A program made the position numbers and the translations under genes. From positions 62,001 to 126,000 of the forward strand of contig CAZGZC010000002.1 of NCBI GenBank assembly GCA_964529685.1: DNA of 64,000 bases, in the 5' to 3' direction. Source of the DNA: JALQUO01 sp964529685. GTDB taxonomy: Bacteria > Pseudomonadota > Alphaproteobacteria > Rickettsiales > Midichloriaceae. The notes below the pieces were generated by a model that saw only the letters and a program-made list of their open reading frames with translations, ran no database searches and was not told where the DNA came from. This document shows, in pieces, positions 62,117-64,000 of the stretch. Each line of letters starts with the position of its first letter. The first letter of the stretch is position 1.

Positions 62117-64000
62117 TTAACTTTTGGAATTATACCATGAAATTAGTTTTTTTGAAATGATTCCTTCAAGAAATTCTAGTGGATAAATAGGCTCTTGCTC
62201 AGCTATCGCTTGATGAAAAATCACAGTTGAGGGAGTTAGCGCGGGTAATGTATTGATTTCAATTAAAATTATTTGATTTGTAATTACATTAAAAAATATG
62301 TCAATACGAGCATAATTCTGCAATCCAAACACTAATCCTATCTCTTCAATAGACTTTTTTATTAAATCTAATTGATTTTTTGATACAATATCTTCAGGTG
62401 GCGGGGTCAAATTTATCCCAGTACCACCCTGAAATTTCTCCTCAAGACTCAGGATATCATTCTCTGAAATAGCAACGCTAGGATTTAAACTATAATATGA
62501 ACCACCTTCCTCAACAATTCCAACAGTCATCTCAATCCAACCGGTCCTGTTCTCAACTATTAAGAGGTTATCTTGCACTATAATTGAATCAACTTCAACC
62601 AATGGTTCAACTATATAATCTTGGAGTTGTGGATTATTTGGCATTTCAATCTCAGCAACAGCATCATTATACAACTTATAATTGTGTATTAAAGATATAT
62701 ATCTATCCAGATCTTTCTGACTACTAATTATCACAACACCAGCAGAACATCCATCACTACAAGGCTTAATAATCAATTTATTAGAATTTAATTCAACTTT
62801 TAATAAATCGTAGCTCAGAATATTTTCAACTAAAGACACACTATGCACAACTTTAACTAGAACACCATCAACAACTCTAGATAGAATTTTAGGTAAAGAT
62901 GTAACACCAGATACATCAATCTTACCACTCGCATATTTATTCATACAAAGGCTTGAAACGGCGGAGTTAGAGCCATTATACTCAATTCCCCTTTTCTCAA
63001 GTAGAGCCTGAATACTACCATCTTCACCAATACCACCATGCAACCCAAGAAAGAGAAATGCATCTTTTGACTTAACATCATCTAAAAAATCATCAAACTC
63101 TAACCTATGCGGGATCTCAATTTTATATGTATTAGATAATCCTAGTTTCGTACGAACATTATTAACATACAACCCCAGATTGTTATGAAATTGTACAGCA
63201 TACTCACAATTGTATTTTATTTCCTCAACAGTGTGATTCATAGTGTAAACATAAGGCAAAAACCACACAAAATCACCATCCAATAAACAAGGTTTAGGTC
63301 TATAAATAGTAGAATTTAACAATTTTAACCATATATTAGTCCCACTCATAAGAGATACCTGACGCTCAGCAGATTCACCTCCAAATAGCACAAACACATC
63401 TCTAACGGGATTTTTTTCAACAGAATACAGAAACTCTAAATTGTATCTATTACCAGCATTTTTTAAAATATAGCACAACAAATCACTATGGCTCAATCCA
63501 CACCAAGCACTCTGTTGAAAGACAAAACTATTTTGCTCCAGCCCGCTAACAGGGTTAATATCGGTAAAGACTAGTCGTCCATCATCAAGCAGCCATCCAT
63601 CAATTCGAATAAAATCGCGTGCATTAAATATCTGAAAAATCTTTTCAGCATCAGACATAATTCGCTTTACAATGGTATTACCAAACCTAGGCGGAGTGTA
63701 CCAGCACGTCGAATTAGTCGGCAAATACTTCTTCCTATAATCAAAAATTTTATTTTTTGAAAGCACTTCAATCTCAGTTGGAACAAAAGCAACGGGCAAT
63801 CCATAGCTGTTCTGTAATACAATAACTGTAAATTCTGCACCTTCACAAAACTCCTCAACAATAACGGTATTATCTATATTTTTTGCAAAGATCTCATTGA
63901 TTTTCTCATAAACCTCAGCATAACTACTAGCTATACTGACGCCAATGGATGAACCAGATTTATCTGGTTTAACTACAACCTTAGATTTAATTTTAAAAAT
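62117..64000 (-). CDS. ddl: tandem D-alanine--D-alanine ligase (two ATP-grasp domains), 5' end beyond window
   Basis: The open frame runs to the window edge, 627 residues read. Part one (partial) is the C-terminal half of a Ddl-like ATP-grasp: VVVKPDKSGSSIGV, EEFCEGAEFTVIV, then DGRLVFTDINPVSGLEQNSF. Part two is a complete Ddl: VFVLFGGESAERQVSLMSG, LGLHGGIGEDGSIQALLEK, NKYASGK, IIKPCSDGCSAGV, ARIDIFFN and EINTLPALTPS. The dimer makes D-Ala-D-Ala for peptidoglycan. The region 62117-63799 also has a TTG start, but coding similarity continues upstream, so that start is not real. Confidence 0.88.
   Translation of the reverse strand: MFKIKSKVVVKPDKSGSSIGVSIASSYAEVYEKINEIFAKNIDNTVIVEEFCEGAEFTVIVLQNSYGLPVAFVPTEIEVLSKNKIFDYRKKYLPTNSTCWYTPPRFGNTIVKRIMSDAEKIFQIFNARDFIRIDGWLLDDGRLVFTDINPVSGLEQNSFVFQQSAWCGLSHSDLLCYILKNAGNRYNLEFLYSVEKNPVRDVFVLFGGESAERQVSLMSGTNIWLKLLNSTIYRPKPCLLDGDFVWFLPYVYTMNHTVEEIKYNCEYAVQFHNNLGLYVNNVRTKLGLSNTYKIEIPHRLEFDDFLDDVKSKDAFLFLGLHGGIGEDGSIQALLEKRGIEYNGSNSAVSSLCMNKYASGKIDVSGVTSLPKILSRVVDGVLVKVVHSVSLVENILSYDLLKVELNSNKLIIKPCSDGCSAGVVIISSQKDLDRYISLIHNYKLYNDAVAEIEMPNNPQLQDYIVEPLVEVDSIIVQDNLLIVENRTGWIEMTVGIVEEGGSYYSLNPSVAISENDILSLEEKFQGGTGINLTPPPEDIVSKNQLDLIKKSIEEIGLVFGLQNYARIDIFFNVITNQIILIEINTLPALTPSTVIFHQAIAEQEPIYPLEFLEGIISKKLISWYNSKS

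Noticed and set aside
62117..63799. Single 560-residue Ddl starting at TTG 63799
   Set aside because: Ddl-like sequence continues in frame upstream to the window edge (VVVKPDKSGSSIGV).
63667..63861. Separate small gene antisense/out of frame to ddl
   Set aside because: It overlaps the Ddl frame, which shows clear ATP-grasp residues throughout this span.

Overview
This window is very AT-rich, has small intergenic spaces next to scattered decayed patches, and carries genes typical of an obligate intracellular alphaproteobacterium. The best guess is a Rickettsiales-like endosymbiont. Pointers are a complete-looking housekeeping set with a TCA-cycle bias (fumC, acnA, gltA, mdh), a degenerate NtrX-type regulator, an alphaproteobacterial TrcR/DUF1013 protein, an RNase E without its long C-terminal scaffold, an ankyrin protein with tandem repeats, a Ulp1-like cysteine protease and several gene relics. 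lpxC (lipid A) plus peptidoglycan genes (double ddl, mltG, mreC, a GH108 muramidase) argue against the core Anaplasmataceae. A Midichloriaceae- or Rickettsiaceae-like host, or another intracellular alphaproteobacterium, fits better. The species cannot be named from sequence alone.

Layout. 1-4 kb: SDR reductase, a diverged groEL fragment, an NTF2-like protein, rlmE, mreC and a cation-efflux gene. 4-9.3 kb: fumC, cvpA-queE, then groES-groEL behind a good RpoH-type promoter. 9.3-11.3 kb: a gene-poor stretch with a strong promoter driving a small structured RNA, an orphan FlgB-like secreted protein and a GH108 muramidase. 11.6-23.8 kb: leuS, cpoB-metalloprotease-ccmF, rsmA, acnA and gltA. 24-31.5 kb: a decayed gene, prenyl synthase, ABC permease, secF, then a translationally coupled rne-lipoprotein-PBP activator-lpxC cluster. 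31.6-35 kb: two putative effector genes sharing an almost identical 275-bp 3' segment. The first is broken at a T8 run; the second encodes a Ulp1/C48-type protease. 35-39.2 kb: sppA and the rpsL-rpsG-fusA block. 39.3-46.5 kb: an unknown 406-residue protein, ruvC, trcR-mltG, truB, and infA-maf-prfB with the classical RF2 frameshift. 46.5-52.6 kb: nfu, queC, an isolated rplL, ntrX, dnaQ-coaE and nth. 52.6-54 kb: a tandem-repeat/ankyrin gene interrupted by a 100-N assembly gap. 54.6-64 kb: rplU-rpmA, tRNA-Arg, a DUF2335 protein, rlmN, frr, a quinone oxidoreductase, ssb, mdh, tRNA-Met, an isolated nuoA and a tandem D-Ala-D-Ala ligase that runs off the window edge.

How it fits together. The metabolic genes feed respiration from TCA intermediates. 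CcmF matures c-type cytochromes and NuoA belongs to complex I. Envelope maintenance is well represented: LpxC, a PBP activator, MltG, MreC, CpoB and Ddl. tRNA and rRNA modification includes QueE and QueC for queuosine, TruB, RlmE, RlmN and RsmA. Operons that are normally long are broken up here: rplL lies away from rplJ, and nuoA away from nuoB.

The most interesting accessory features are the effector-like pair at 31.6-34.9 kb, the 66-nt RNA at 9.45 kb, and diverged fragments of groEL and prfB left elsewhere. In the groEL fragment most codon changes are synonymous, so it seems to come from another functional groEL rather than from local decay.
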